From assembly GCA_039029355.1 (NCBI GenBank), contig JBCCGI010000124.1, forward strand, positions 1 to 18,956: a DNA stretch of 18,956 nt. Direction: 5' to 3'. The first letter of the stretch is position 1. Every line of letters starts with the position of its first letter. Below, one piece after another: positions 6,580-14,731 of this stretch. The notes under the pieces are model-generated. The model did not search any database, was not told where the DNA came from, and saw only the letters and a program-made list of their open reading frames with translations. Made by a program: the position numbers and the translations under genes. The DNA comes from JBCCGI01 sp039029355 (GTDB lineage Bacteria > Planctomycetota > UBA1135 > GCA-002686595).

Positions 6580-7488
6580 ATGGTCGATAAGACGAACGGG
6601 AAGCCCGCCACCACGGGCGGCTTCGACGTGAAGGTCGGTCTGGCGCGCATGCTCGTCGGGGGCGTCATTCTGGACGTGACGAGCGCCGACCAGGCGCGCA
6701 TCGCCGAGGACGCGGGCGCCGCCGCCGTGATGGCCCTGGAGCGCGTCCCCGCCGACATCCGCCGCGACGGCGGCGTGGCCCGCATGGCCTCGATCGAGCG
6801 CATCCGCGAGATCCAGGCCGCGGTCACGATCCCCGTGATGGCCAAGGCGCGTATCGGGCACTTCGCCGAGGCGCGCGTGCTGCAGGAGCTCGGCGTCGAC
6901 TTCATCGACGAGAGCGAGGTGCTGACGCCCGCCGACCAGGAGCACCACATCGACAAGCAGCCCTACACGATCCCCTTCGTCTGCGGCGCGCGCGGGCTCG
7001 GCGAGGCGCTGCGCCGGGTCGCCGAAGGCGCGGCGATGATCCGCACCAAGGGCGAGGCCGGCACCGGCGACGTGGTCGAGGCCGTGCGCCACCTGCGCAA
7101 GATCCAGGGCGAGATCCGCGCGCTGGCGGCGGCGCCGCCGGAGGAGCTCGCGACGCGCGCCAAGGAGCTCGGCGCGCCGCTCGAGCTGGTCCGCGAGGTC
7201 GCTTCGCTCGGCCGGCTGCCGGTCCCGAACTTCGCCGCGGGCGGCGTGGCGACGCCCGCCGACGCTGCGCTCGTGCTCGGCCTGGGCGCCGAGGCCGTGT
7301 TCGTCGGCTCGGGCGTGTTCCACTCCGGCGACCCCGCCCGGACGGCGGCGGCGATCGTCAAGGCGACGGCGCGCTGGCGTGAGCCGGCGGTCGTGACCGA
7401 GGCCTGCGCCGAAGCGGGTGCGCCGATGGCCGGCGTCGCGGCGGCCGGGCTGCCGGACGACGCGCGGCTGGCGGTGCGGGGGTGGTGA
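6580..7488 (+). CDS. pdxS: Pyridoxal 5'-phosphate synthase, PdxS subunit
   Basis: PdxS is the (beta/alpha)8 synthase of the DXP-independent vitamin B6 route. It builds PLP from ribose 5-phosphate, glyceraldehyde 3-phosphate and ammonia delivered by PdxT. The 302-residue protein is of full family length. D32 (VILDV), K89 (MAKARIGHF) and K157 (RTKGEAGTGD) correspond to Bacillus D24, K81 and K149 with a constant offset of 8, so the catalytic set is complete. FIDESEVLTPAD (108-119) and PNFAAGGVATPADAALVLGLG are further signature stretches. GGAG at 6568-6571 precedes the ATG at a suitable distance. It is divergent from pdxR and overlaps pdxT by a GTGA. Confidence 0.97.
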   Translation: MVDKTNGKPATTGGFDVKVGLARMLVGGVILDVTSADQARIAEDAGAAAVMALERVPADIRRDGGVARMASIERIREIQAAVTIPVMAKARIGHFAEARVLQELGVDFIDESEVLTPADQEHHIDKQPYTIPFVCGARGLGEALRRVAEGAAMIRTKGEAGTGDVVEAVRHLRKIQGEIRALAAAPPEELATRAKELGAPLELVREVASLGRLPVPNFAAGGVATPADAALVLGLGAEAVFVGSGVFHSGDPARTAAAIVKATARWREPAVVTEACAEAGAPMAGVAAAGLPDDARLAVRGW

Positions 7489-8084
7489 ACGACCCTCCGC
7501 ACGTGGCGCCCGAGGTCGGCGTGCTGGCGCTTCAGGGCGCCTTTGCGCCGCACCTGGCCGCCTTCGCGCGGCTCGGCGTGCAGGCGCGCGAGGTCCGGCG
7601 TGGGGAGGACCTCGAGGGCCTGAGCCACCTGGTGCTCCCCGGCGGCGAGTCGACCACGATCCGCCACCTGCTCGACCTCTTCGGCCTTACCGAGGAGCTC
7701 GTCGCGCGCACCCGCGCCGGGCAGCTCGCGCTCTTCGGCGTGTGCGCCGGCGCGATCCTGCTCGGCGCCGACGCGGACGACCGACCGCGCCGGCTGGGGC
7801 TGCTCGACGCGCACCTCGAGCGCAACGGCTTCGGACGCCAGGCGGAGTCGTTCACCGAGGAGCTGCACGTCGACGGCGCGCCGATGCGCGGCGTCTTCAT
7901 TCGCGCGCCCCGCATCGCGTCGGTCGGCGCGGACGTGCGTGTCCTGGCGCGGCGCGGCGACGAGCCGGTGCTGGTCGAGTCCGGCGGCTGCCTCGCGGCG
8001 ACGTTCCACCCCGAGCTCTCGGGCTCGGACCGGCTGCACGCGCGCTTCCTCGCCGCGCCGCGCGCGGCGCTGCCCGCTGGTTAG
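7485..8084 (+). CDS. pdxT: Pyridoxal 5'-phosphate synthase glutaminase, PdxT subunit
   Basis: PdxT hydrolyses glutamine and channels ammonia to PdxS. The 199-residue class I glutaminase has GVLALQGAF (12-20), the oxyanion strand LPGGEST (51-57), the nucleophile C87 in GVCAGAILL, and the His-Glu pair H175/E177 in ATFHPE. The triad is complete and the length is usual. GTG at 7485 overlaps the pdxS TGA. A GTG one codon earlier (7482) is equally possible. The TAG stop at 8082-8084 overlaps the TAA stop of the convergent minus-strand gene, so no room exists for a separate terminator between the two transcripts. Confidence 0.95.
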   Translation: MNDPPHVAPEVGVLALQGAFAPHLAAFARLGVQAREVRRGEDLEGLSHLVLPGGESTTIRHLLDLFGLTEELVARTRAGQLALFGVCAGAILLGADADDRPRRLGLLDAHLERNGFGRQAESFTEELHVDGAPMRGVFIRAPRIASVGADVRVLARRGDEPVLVESGGCLAATFHPELSGSDRLHARFLAAPRAALPAG

Positions 8085-9172
8085 TAGCGCCGCGGCGAGA
8101 AGCGTATCACCGTGTCGGTTGGCTCCGTGCCCACGTCGATCGAGCGCCGCGCGCGCCCGTGCAGCTCGTGCTGCGCGGTCAGCCGATACCTGCCCGCCGG
8201 CAGGAAGGGCGCGCGCGCGCGCCCGTTGACGTCGGTCTTGGTCTTCACGTAGCCGCCGTTGCTCCCCGAGCCCTCGACCGTCGCGTCGAAGACCGCGTTC
8301 CCGTCGGAGTCGAGCACCAGGAGGTCGAGCGCCGAGAACTCCGGCAGCGTGCGGTCGGGGAAGGTCATCGACGGCGCGCTGAAGCGGATCGACTCGGGCG
8401 GCAGGACCGGGCTGGAGTGGTGTCCAAACAGCAGCTGGTACTCGCCGTCGAGCACGCTGTCGAAGCGGTAGTTGCCCAGGATGTCGGTGCGCGTCTCGAC
8501 CGAGGACACCGACGTCACGCCGAGCAGCGTCACCTCCAGCCCCTCGGCCGCGTTGCCGGCCGCGTCGAGGATGCGCCCGACGACGTAGCCCGCGGGGTAC
8601 AGCTGCAGCGTGATGTACGGGTTCGAGCTGCGCGCGTCGAGCAGCACCGAGTGCCGCCTGCCGTTCAGGCCGTCGGCCTCGGCGATCACGTCGTAGCCCG
8701 CGAGCGGCAGGTCGCGGACGACGAACTCCTGCTCGCCGGCCTCGAACTCGACCACGCGGCTCTCGGCGTGCTCGCGGCCGATCAGCGTCGTGCTGGGCTC
8801 CAGCACCAGCCGCCACGTGCGCGGGAAGGGCGTGTCGTCCGACGTCTCGATGTAGCCGCGGATCTGCCCTGCCGGGCCGCTGAAGCGCGCGGCGTGCTCG
8901 TCGGCGCGGTGGGGGCGCAGGCTCAGGTCGGGCGGCGGCGCCTCGGCGGTCGCGCGCTTCGCGGCCGGGTCGTCGGCCGGAGCCCGCAGGTCGGCGGCGG
9001 GAGCGGGGGGCTCCGCCGCGCGCGCCGTCGTCGCGCCGCCCGGCCGCACCGGCGCGGACGGCTCCGGGTCGTCGCCCAGCAGCGTCAGGAGCACCGCCCC
9101 GCCGCCGGCCAGCACGACCACCAGGAATAGGAGCAGCGCCACGGCGCGCCCCGTGACAGCGCTGTTTCTCAC
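8081..9172 (-). CDS. Membrane-anchored protein with carboxypeptidase regulatory-like beta-sandwich repeats
   Basis: The 363-residue product (from GTG at 9172) begins with a short Arg-containing N-terminus and a membrane helix at about 10-32. An Ala/Pro/Asp-rich linker follows (about 34-95), then beta-sandwich modules. Recognisable repeats are GYVVGRILDAAGNAAEG at 195-211 with TDILGNYRFDSVLDGEYQLL (229-248), and LDLLVLDSDGNAVFDATV (282-299) with TDVNGRARAPFLPAGRYRLT (313-332). An earlier, more diverged unit covers about 102-190. This pattern is that of carboxypeptidase regulatory-like (transthyretin-like) domains, usually extracytoplasmic. No enzymatic motif is visible. The start is uncertain: GGGAGG abuts the GTG with no spacing, and the frame remains open upstream to 9313. 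The chosen start gives a normal signal-anchor. Confidence 0.65.
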   Translation of the reverse strand: MRNSAVTGRAVALLLFLVVVLAGGGAVLLTLLGDDPEPSAPVRPGGATTARAAEPPAPAADLRAPADDPAAKRATAEAPPPDLSLRPHRADEHAARFSGPAGQIRGYIETSDDTPFPRTWRLVLEPSTTLIGREHAESRVVEFEAGEQEFVVRDLPLAGYDVIAEADGLNGRRHSVLLDARSSNPYITLQLYPAGYVVGRILDAAGNAAEGLEVTLLGVTSVSSVETRTDILGNYRFDSVLDGEYQLLFGHHSSPVLPPESIRFSAPSMTFPDRTLPEFSALDLLVLDSDGNAVFDATVEGSGSNGGYVKTKTDVNGRARAPFLPAGRYRLTAQHELHGRARRSIDVGTEPTDTVIRFSPRRY

Positions 9173-9234
9173 CTCCCAGGGCGAGCGCCGCGTAGTCTTT
9201 CCCGCGACTTCAGTCGCGCGACCCTCACGCTCGA

Positions 9235-9264
9235 TTGACACGAGGCTTCGATCGGGCCTACCCT
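9235..9264 (+). promoter_or_regulatory. Possible promoter for the phosphatase-rhodanese operon
   Basis: A perfect -35 hexamer TTGACA lies at 9235-9240, followed after 18 bases by TACCCT (9259-9264), a weak -10. It sits in the 219-base gap between the divergent anchored protein gene and the phosphatase gene and would give a leader of about 120 bases. No strong Shine-Dalgarno is seen before the ATG at 9392. Confidence 0.35.
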
Positions 9265-9391
9265 GGCCGGCCAAATTCCGTTGGCAGGCTTTATCCAACC
9301 CCAGCATTCCCAAGTCCTTACATCGACGTCGAGCGCCCGGTGCGCCCGACCCGGGATCTTAGCCCGCCTCCGGCGGCCGCACTACACCTCC

Positions 9392-11767
9392 ATGCTCGGT
9401 CTCTCCCCTCGGAAGCTTCTTCTCCTTCCCCTGCTCCTGCCGATCCTGCTGCTGCTGCCGTCGGCCGGCCCGGACCCCGCGCCGGCGGCCCCCGAGGACG
9501 CCCGCGTGGTGCTGCTGGGCTTCGACGGCGCGGACGGCCGGACGGTGGAGGAGCTGGTCGCTGCGCGCCCGGGCGAGTACCCGAACTTCGAGCGCCTGAT
9601 GCGCGACGGCACGTTCGCGCGCCTCGGCACGGTGGCCCCGCCGGAGTCGCCGGTCTCGTGGGCGGCGCTCAACACCGGCCAGAACCCGGCCAAGACCGGG
9701 GTGCCGGGCTTCGTCAAGCGCATCAACTCGTCGCGCCCGCTGCCCGCGATGGGGCACCTGACCTCCGAGAAGAAGAAGCTGGAGGAGTTCGACAACACGC
9801 CGATTCCGGCCTGGAGCGCGGGCAAGCTCGCCGGCGTCGCCGGGGCGGGGGTCTTCGTGATCTTCCTCTTGATCTTTGCCGTGCTGCTGCGGCTGAAGCT
9901 CGCGCTCGCGGGCGTGCTCTCGCTGATGCTGGGCGGGATCGGCGGCTGGTGCGGCTACACGGTGCGCGGGCTGCTGGCCGAGGAGTACCCCCGCTACTCG
10001 AACCCCAACCAGGCGCGCAACTTCTGGGACTACCTCGCGGATGAGGACGTGGGATCGCTGGTGCTCGACGCCGCGCAGGCCTTCGACATGCCCGGCGGCG
10101 GCGCGCGCGTGCTCGCGGGCCTCGGCGTTCCGGACGCGCGCGGCGGCATCGGCGACTGGTGCATCTACACGACCAGCGACGACGTCTTCAAGGAGCCGCC
10201 GGCCGGCGAGGGCACCGGCACCGCCGGCAAGATGTTCAAGGTGTACGAGCGCGACGGCAAGATCGCGAGCCGCGTGTACGGCCCGGCCAACTTCTGGGCC
10301 GAGGAGCGCATGCAGAAGAAGCTCGACCGGCTGAAGGAGAAGCTCAACGATCCGTCGCTCGACTACTCGAGCAGCCTCGACCTACTGGAGCGCCAGCGCG
10401 AGACCGAGGAGCAGCTGGCCGAGCTGAAGCGGGAAGGCACGTCGGTACCGCTCGAGGTCGAGCTGGCCGGCGACACGGCCACCATCAAGCTGGGCGAGGA
10501 GTCGCAGGAGGTTGGTGTCGGCGAGTGGTCCGACTACTACCACCTGGCCTTTGAGCTCAACTGGCTGCTGAAGGTCCACGCGATCACGCGCGTCAAGCTG
10601 GTCCAGACCGAGCCGCACTTCGAGCTCTACGTCAACGTGCTCGACATCGACCCCGAGAAGCCGCCCTTCTGGCAGTCGCTCTCGACGCCCTTCGCCTTCT
10701 CGGCCGAGCTGGCGAAGGCGCACGGGCCGTACGAGACCTACGGCTGGCCGACCGCGACGATGCCCTTCAAGGACGACGTCGTGGCTCCCGAGCTCTTGAT
10801 GGAGGACGTCGAGTTCACCATGAAGTGGCGCGAGACGCTGACCTACGGCTCGCTGCAGCGCGACGACTGGAAGGTGCTGATGAGCGTCTTCAGCACGACC
10901 GACCGCGTGCAGCACATGATGTATCAGTACTACGACGAAGGGCACCCGATGTACGACGAGGCCGAGGCCTCGAAGACCTTCGAGTTCTTCGGCGAGACGA
11001 TCACGCGCAAGGACGCGATCCCGGCCATCTACCGGCACATGGACCGCATCCTGGGCACGGTCATCGACGACCACCTGGGGCCGAACGACACGCTGCTCGT
11101 GTGCTCGGACCACGGCTTCCAGAGCTTCCGCCGCCAGGTGCACATCAACAACTGGCTGGCCCAGGCCGGCTATCTGAAGCTGAAGTCGCCGCTGGTCAAG
11201 GACCAGAACGACGACCAGCTGGCCTTCGTCGACTGGACGCAGACCCAGGCCTACTGCGTGGGCCTCGGCTTCATCTACCTCAACCTGAAGGGCCGCGAGG
11301 CCCAGGGCATCGTCGATCCGGCGGACGCCGACGCGCTGATCGCGCGCATCAAGGCCGACCTGCTGGCGGCCGAGGACGAGGAGACCGGCGCGAAGATCTG
11401 CAACGAGGTGTACGTCGTCTCCGAGATCCACCAGGGTCCGTACCTCGACATGGAGTCGGACATGATCTGCGGCTTCGCGCCGACGTACCGCGTGTCGTGG
11501 GGGACGACCCTCGGCGGCCTCGCGCTCGAAGACGACGGCAACGGCGGCTTCCGGCCCGCTCCGTACTGCGTTGACAACGACAAGAACTGGTCCGGCGGGC
11601 ACGTGTCGGTCGCGCTTCCGGACGTGGCGGGCGTCTTCTTCTCCAATAAGAAGGTCGACCTGCCGGCGGACGGCGTGAGCGCGCTCCACATCGCTCCCAC
11701 CACCCTTTCGCTGATGGGGCTCGGCGTGCCGGCGGAGATGGACCTGCCGGCGCTGAGCGTGCAGTGA
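9392..11767 (+). CDS. Alkaline phosphatase superfamily protein (type I phosphodiesterase/nucleotide pyrophosphatase-like) with membrane insert
   Basis: The 791-residue protein opens with a signal peptide or anchor (about 8-24). Superfamily metal and nucleophile sites are in order: D45 in LLGFDGADG, the SPVSWAALNTG stretch (86-96) with S86 at the nucleophile position by spacing to TG, D504 and H508 in TTDRVQHMMY, D573/H574 in CSDHGF, and H737 in GGH. All expected metal ligands are therefore present. Between the nucleophile and the second metal cluster lies a large insert with two hydrophobic segments (about 145-168 and 170-192), a charged, probably helical stretch (303-347) and a beta-rich part (352-375). 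The substrate is unknown; family members cleave phosphodiesters, nucleotides or phosphoglycolipid head groups, probably outside the cytoplasm here. The stop overlaps the start of the rhodanese gene. Confidence 0.82.
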   Translation: MLGLSPRKLLLLPLLLPILLLLPSAGPDPAPAAPEDARVVLLGFDGADGRTVEELVAARPGEYPNFERLMRDGTFARLGTVAPPESPVSWAALNTGQNPAKTGVPGFVKRINSSRPLPAMGHLTSEKKKLEEFDNTPIPAWSAGKLAGVAGAGVFVIFLLIFAVLLRLKLALAGVLSLMLGGIGGWCGYTVRGLLAEEYPRYSNPNQARNFWDYLADEDVGSLVLDAAQAFDMPGGGARVLAGLGVPDARGGIGDWCIYTTSDDVFKEPPAGEGTGTAGKMFKVYERDGKIASRVYGPANFWAEERMQKKLDRLKEKLNDPSLDYSSSLDLLERQRETEEQLAELKREGTSVPLEVELAGDTATIKLGEESQEVGVGEWSDYYHLAFELNWLLKVHAITRVKLVQTEPHFELYVNVLDIDPEKPPFWQSLSTPFAFSAELAKAHGPYETYGWPTATMPFKDDVVAPELLMEDVEFTMKWRETLTYGSLQRDDWKVLMSVFSTTDRVQHMMYQYYDEGHPMYDEAEASKTFEFFGETITRKDAIPAIYRHMDRILGTVIDDHLGPNDTLLVCSDHGFQSFRRQVHINNWLAQAGYLKLKSPLVKDQNDDQLAFVDWTQTQAYCVGLGFIYLNLKGREAQGIVDPADADALIARIKADLLAAEDEETGAKICNEVYVVSEIHQGPYLDMESDMICGFAPTYRVSWGTTLGGLALEDDGNGGFRPAPYCVDNDKNWSGGHVSVALPDVAGVFFSNKKVDLPADGVSALHIAPTTLSLMGLGVPAEMDLPALSVQ

Positions 11768-12087
11768 TCCAGCCGCTCTCCCCGCCGGAGCTCAAGCAGC
11801 GCCTCGACGCCGGCGAGAAGCTCCAGGTGCTCGACGTGCGCGAGCACCAGGAGCTGCGCATCTGCGCGCTGCCGGGCGCGTACGTCCACATCCCGCTGGG
11901 CGAGCTCGCGCTGCGGGCCGCCGAGCTGGACCCCGACGCGCCGACCGTCTGCGTGTGTCACCACGGCATCCGCAGCGCCGGCGCGGCGCGCTACCTGGCC
12001 GAGGCGGGCTTCGAGGAGCTCTACAACCTCACCGGCGGCGTCGACCGCTGGGCGGCGGAGGTCGACCCGGCGATGCGGCGCTACTGA
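11764..12087 (+). CDS. Single-domain rhodanese-like sulfurtransferase
   Basis: Rhodaneses transfer sulfane sulfur through a cysteine persulfide. The 107-residue protein has LDVREHQE (23-30), a proline-bounded strand at AYVHIPLGEL, and the active-site loop CHHGIRS with C65 as nucleophile, followed by the typical AARYLAEAGFEELYNLTGGVDRW. The loop after Cys has the length seen in single-domain sulfurtransferases. No signal peptide is present, so it is cytoplasmic. Its GTG overlaps the TGA of the phosphatase gene, so the two are translationally coupled although their cellular compartments appear to differ. A GC-only hairpin follows the stop. Confidence 0.9.
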   Translation: MIQPLSPPELKQRLDAGEKLQVLDVREHQELRICALPGAYVHIPLGELALRAAELDPDAPTVCVCHHGIRSAGAARYLAEAGFEELYNLTGGVDRWAAEVDPAMRRY

Positions 12088-12103
12088 CCGCCGCCCGCGG
12101 CGG
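12088..12103 (+). terminator. GC hairpin after the rhodanese gene
   Basis: CCGCCG, loop CCCG, CGGCGG form a perfect 6-bp all-GC stem starting directly after the TGA at 12085-12087. No U-run follows, so intrinsic termination is uncertain. Position at an operon end is the main support. Confidence 0.3.
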
Positions 12104-12154
12104 AGATCGCCGACCCGGCGTGAGCTGACGCGCATTTGGGGCTAGGCTGCGCCC

Positions 12155-13708
12155 ATGAAGTTCCACTGGAAGGTCCTCTTGTGGATGTTCGCGGGGGTGG
12201 TGCTCGGGCTGGTCGCGCCGCGCGTGCTGACCGGCGGCGCCTACGCGGGTCTGGAGTTCGCGGCGGTCGACGGCGCGCTCGAGGTCACCTCGGTCGATCC
12301 GAGCGGCCCCGCGGCGCCGAACAAATCCGGCCTGGTGAAGGGCAAACCCGAGGTGGGCGACCGGGTCGTCGGCGTGTGGCGCAACAAGGGCACCGAGCGC
12401 GAGCAGCGCTTTGACCTCGCCGCGCCCGAAGACGTCGACCGCATCGTCGGCGAGTCGAGCTACGGCGACGTGCTGCGCTTCGAGACGCCGACCGGCGAGC
12501 TGCGCATGGTCGGGCTCGTCATGCAGCCCGACTCGTGGCTGCAGCGGGTCATCTGGCCCTTCGACTTCCTCGGCGACATCTTCCTGGCGCTGCTGAAGAT
12601 GCTGATCGTGCCGCTCGTGTTCTCGTCGATCGTGACGGGTGTCGCGGGCGTCGGGAACATGCGCGACCTGCGGCGCATGGGCGGGAAGACGTTCCTCTAC
12701 TACATCTCCACCAGCCTGCTCGCGATCGTGGTGGGGCAGGTCCTGGTGTCGACCATCCGTCCCGGCGACGGCGCAGAGCTGGGGCTCTCCGGGCTGGAGG
12801 AGGGCGCCGCGCCCGAGGCCAAGTTCCACGAGATCCTGCTGCGCATGGTGCCACCGAACGTGTTCGAGGCGATGGGCGACAACGGCAAGATGCTGTCGGT
12901 CATCTTCTTCGCGCTGATGTTCGGCTTCTTCATCACGCGCGCCGTAGAGCCCCACAGCACGCGCATGCGCGAGCTCTTCGACTCGGCCTTCCAGGTGATG
13001 ATGCGGATGGCCGAAGGCGTGCTGTCGCTGCTGCCCTACGGCGTCTTCTGCCTGATGGTGCGCGTGGTGGCCAAGACCGGCTTCAGCGTGTTCGAGCCGC
13101 TCCTGCTCTACATGCTGACCGTCGCGCTCGCGCTGCTCTTCCACGCCGGCGTGACCCTGCCGATGATCGTGCGCGTGCTCGGCCGGACCTCGCCGCTGCG
13201 CTGGTTCAAGGCCATGTCGCCGGCGCTGATGACGGCCTTCTCGACCAGCTCGTCGAGCATGACTCTGCCGGTCACGATGGAGACGGTCGAGAAGCGCGGC
13301 CGGGTGTCGAACAAGGTCACCTCGTTCACGCTGCCGCTCGGCGCGACGATCAACATGGACGGGACGGCGCTGTACGAGTGCATCGGCGTCATCTTCCTGG
13401 CCCAGTACTACGCCGGCGTCAGCGGCTTCGAGCTGACCTTTGCCGCCCAGGCGATGGTCGTCTTGATGGCGCTGCTCGCCAGCATCGGGGCGGCCGGCAT
13501 CCCGTCGGCCGGGCTGGTGATGATGCTCACGATCCTGGCGGCCCTCGGGCTGCCGCTCGAGGGCGCGGCGCTGCTGCTCGCGGTCGACCGCCCGCTCGAC
13601 ATGATGCGGACCGTGGTCAACGTCTGGTCGGACTCCTGCGGCGCCTGCGTGATCGCCCGCAGCGAAGGGGAGGAGGGCCCGCTGCAGGCGGGCTCGCCGG
13701 CGGGATGA
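12155..13708 (+). CDS. Dicarboxylate/amino acid:cation symporter (DAACS/GltP family) with PDZ-like insert
   Basis: The protein is a Glt-type elevator transporter of 517 residues, about 100 longer than GltPh. Core motifs are intact: the serine-rich hairpin AFSTSSSSMTLP (361-372), GATINMDGTALY (396-407, sodium-site NMDGT), GAAGIPSAG (445-453) and DRPLDMMRTVVNVWSD (478-493). D482, R485, T486 and N489 correspond to GltPh D394, R397, T398 and N401. The Arg predicts an acidic substrate such as glutamate or aspartate. Between the first helix (7-24) and the helix at about 136-160 lies an extra soluble segment. Residues about 40-124 read like a PDZ domain (LEVTSVDPSGPAA, VGDRVVGVW, GDVLRFETPTGELRMVGLV) and would face outside the cytoplasm. 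The ATG at 12155 follows a 67-base gap. The stop overlaps the next gene (ATGA). Confidence 0.9.
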   Translation: MKFHWKVLLWMFAGVVLGLVAPRVLTGGAYAGLEFAAVDGALEVTSVDPSGPAAPNKSGLVKGKPEVGDRVVGVWRNKGTEREQRFDLAAPEDVDRIVGESSYGDVLRFETPTGELRMVGLVMQPDSWLQRVIWPFDFLGDIFLALLKMLIVPLVFSSIVTGVAGVGNMRDLRRMGGKTFLYYISTSLLAIVVGQVLVSTIRPGDGAELGLSGLEEGAAPEAKFHEILLRMVPPNVFEAMGDNGKMLSVIFFALMFGFFITRAVEPHSTRMRELFDSAFQVMMRMAEGVLSLLPYGVFCLMVRVVAKTGFSVFEPLLLYMLTVALALLFHAGVTLPMIVRVLGRTSPLRWFKAMSPALMTAFSTSSSSMTLPVTMETVEKRGRVSNKVTSFTLPLGATINMDGTALYECIGVIFLAQYYAGVSGFELTFAAQAMVVLMALLASIGAAGIPSAGLVMMLTILAALGLPLEGAALLLAVDRPLDMMRTVVNVWSDSCGACVIARSEGEEGPLQAGSPAG

Positions 13709-14565
13709 CCCGGTTTCCCGACGTCGACCCCGAGACCGCGCGCGACGACGGACCGGAGGCTCCGCCGCCGCTCGCTCCGCCGCCGCTCGCTCCGCCGCCG
13801 GCAGCGCCGCCCGCGACGGAGCCGCCGGCCGAGCCCCGCTCCTTGAGCTGGAACCAGCCCGAGGTCGCATGGCTGATCGGGAGCGCGCTCGGCTTCGCCG
13901 CGGCCTGGGCGGGCGGGGTCAGCGGGCTCCCGTGGGCCGGCGCGCTCGTCGCGGCGGCGCTCGCGGTTGCGCTGCAGTTCCTGCTGCTGCGGCGCGGCCG
14001 CGACGGGACCGCGGCGATGGTGGCGCTCTCGACCGCGCTCGGGGCCGCTCTCGCCGGCGTAGGGCTGGTGCTGGAGCAGAGCTACCTCTCCGCCGCGCCG
14101 GCCTTCCCGCTGGCGGAGGCCTTCGTCGAGCGCGAGATCCGCCCGCTGCTCGCCGGGGACACCGACCTCATCCTGGCCGCGACCGGCCGCAACGCCCTGG
14201 TGGCGCTGGTGCTGCTGGTCCTGGCGCGGCCCACCCAGGGCCTGGCGCCGCTGGTCGGCGGGGCGGTCGCGGGCGGCGCCCTGGGCGTCGCCGGGGGCTG
14301 GTGCGCCACGGCCGGGGCGGACACGCCCCCCGAGGTGCTGGACGGCGTGCTGGGCGTCGCGCCCTGGGGGTTGCTCCAACTGGCGGGCGTACTGCTCGCC
14401 CAGGCGGCCCTCGCGGGGCCGGAGCGGCTGTTCCCGCTCGACGAGATGGCGCCGGCGCGGCGCCGGGTCCTGTTTCTCGGGCTCGTTCTCCTTGCGCTGG
14501 GGCTGGCGGCGCAGCCGCTGGTCGCCGCTCCGTGGGGCGCCTGGGTGGCCCGCCTGCCCGGCTGA
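13705..14565 (+). CDS. Multi-pass membrane protein with proline-rich N-terminus, unknown function
   Basis: The 286-residue product starts with an acidic and then proline-rich cytoplasmic-looking region (1-50) containing repeated PPPLA units. About six or seven hydrophobic segments follow, near 54-72, 76-95, 103-123, 162-175, 180-200, 215-237 and 252-275. An Asp/Glu/Arg-containing loop lies at about 124-160. I recognise no family or catalytic motif, and the Ala/Leu/Gly-rich composition gives little grip. The ATGA overlap with the symporter gene indicates co-translation and suggests, but does not show, a shared task in the membrane. Confidence 0.7.
   Translation: MTRFPDVDPETARDDGPEAPPPLAPPPLAPPPAAPPATEPPAEPRSLSWNQPEVAWLIGSALGFAAAWAGGVSGLPWAGALVAAALAVALQFLLLRRGRDGTAAMVALSTALGAALAGVGLVLEQSYLSAAPAFPLAEAFVEREIRPLLAGDTDLILAATGRNALVALVLLVLARPTQGLAPLVGGAVAGGALGVAGGWCATAGADTPPEVLDGVLGVAPWGLLQLAGVLLAQAALAGPERLFPLDEMAPARRRVLFLGLVLLALGLAAQPLVAAPWGAWVARLPG
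13759..13801 (+). repeat. 15-base tandem repeat coding for PPPLA units
   Basis: GCTCCGCCGCCGCTC occurs twice in direct succession (13759-13773, 13774-13788), followed by a partial third copy to 13801. It encodes part of the proline-rich N-terminus of the membrane protein. Unit length is a multiple of three, so copy changes keep the frame. Confidence 0.75.
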
Positions 14566-14632
14566 GCGTCGGCGCCGAGCGGGAAGCCGGGCGGGAAGTT
14601 GTCACCGGACCGCGGCCCGGGCCTTCCCGAGC

Positions 14633-14661
14633 GTGAGGTTGGGAGGACTTGGCGCTAGAAT
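14633..14661 (+). promoter_or_regulatory. Possible promoter of the KptA-like gene
   Basis: TAGAAT at 14656-14661 matches five of six -10 positions, with a poor -35 (GTGAGG, 14633-14638) 17 bases upstream. It lies in the 166-base gap before the KptA-like gene. The remainder of that gap shows no other clear signal. Confidence 0.3.
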
Positions 14662-14731
14662 CTTCAGCCCGCTACTCGCCGCTACCCGCGGCCCGAGACG
14701 CCCATTCCCGCCCGCTTTCGACCGCTACGCC

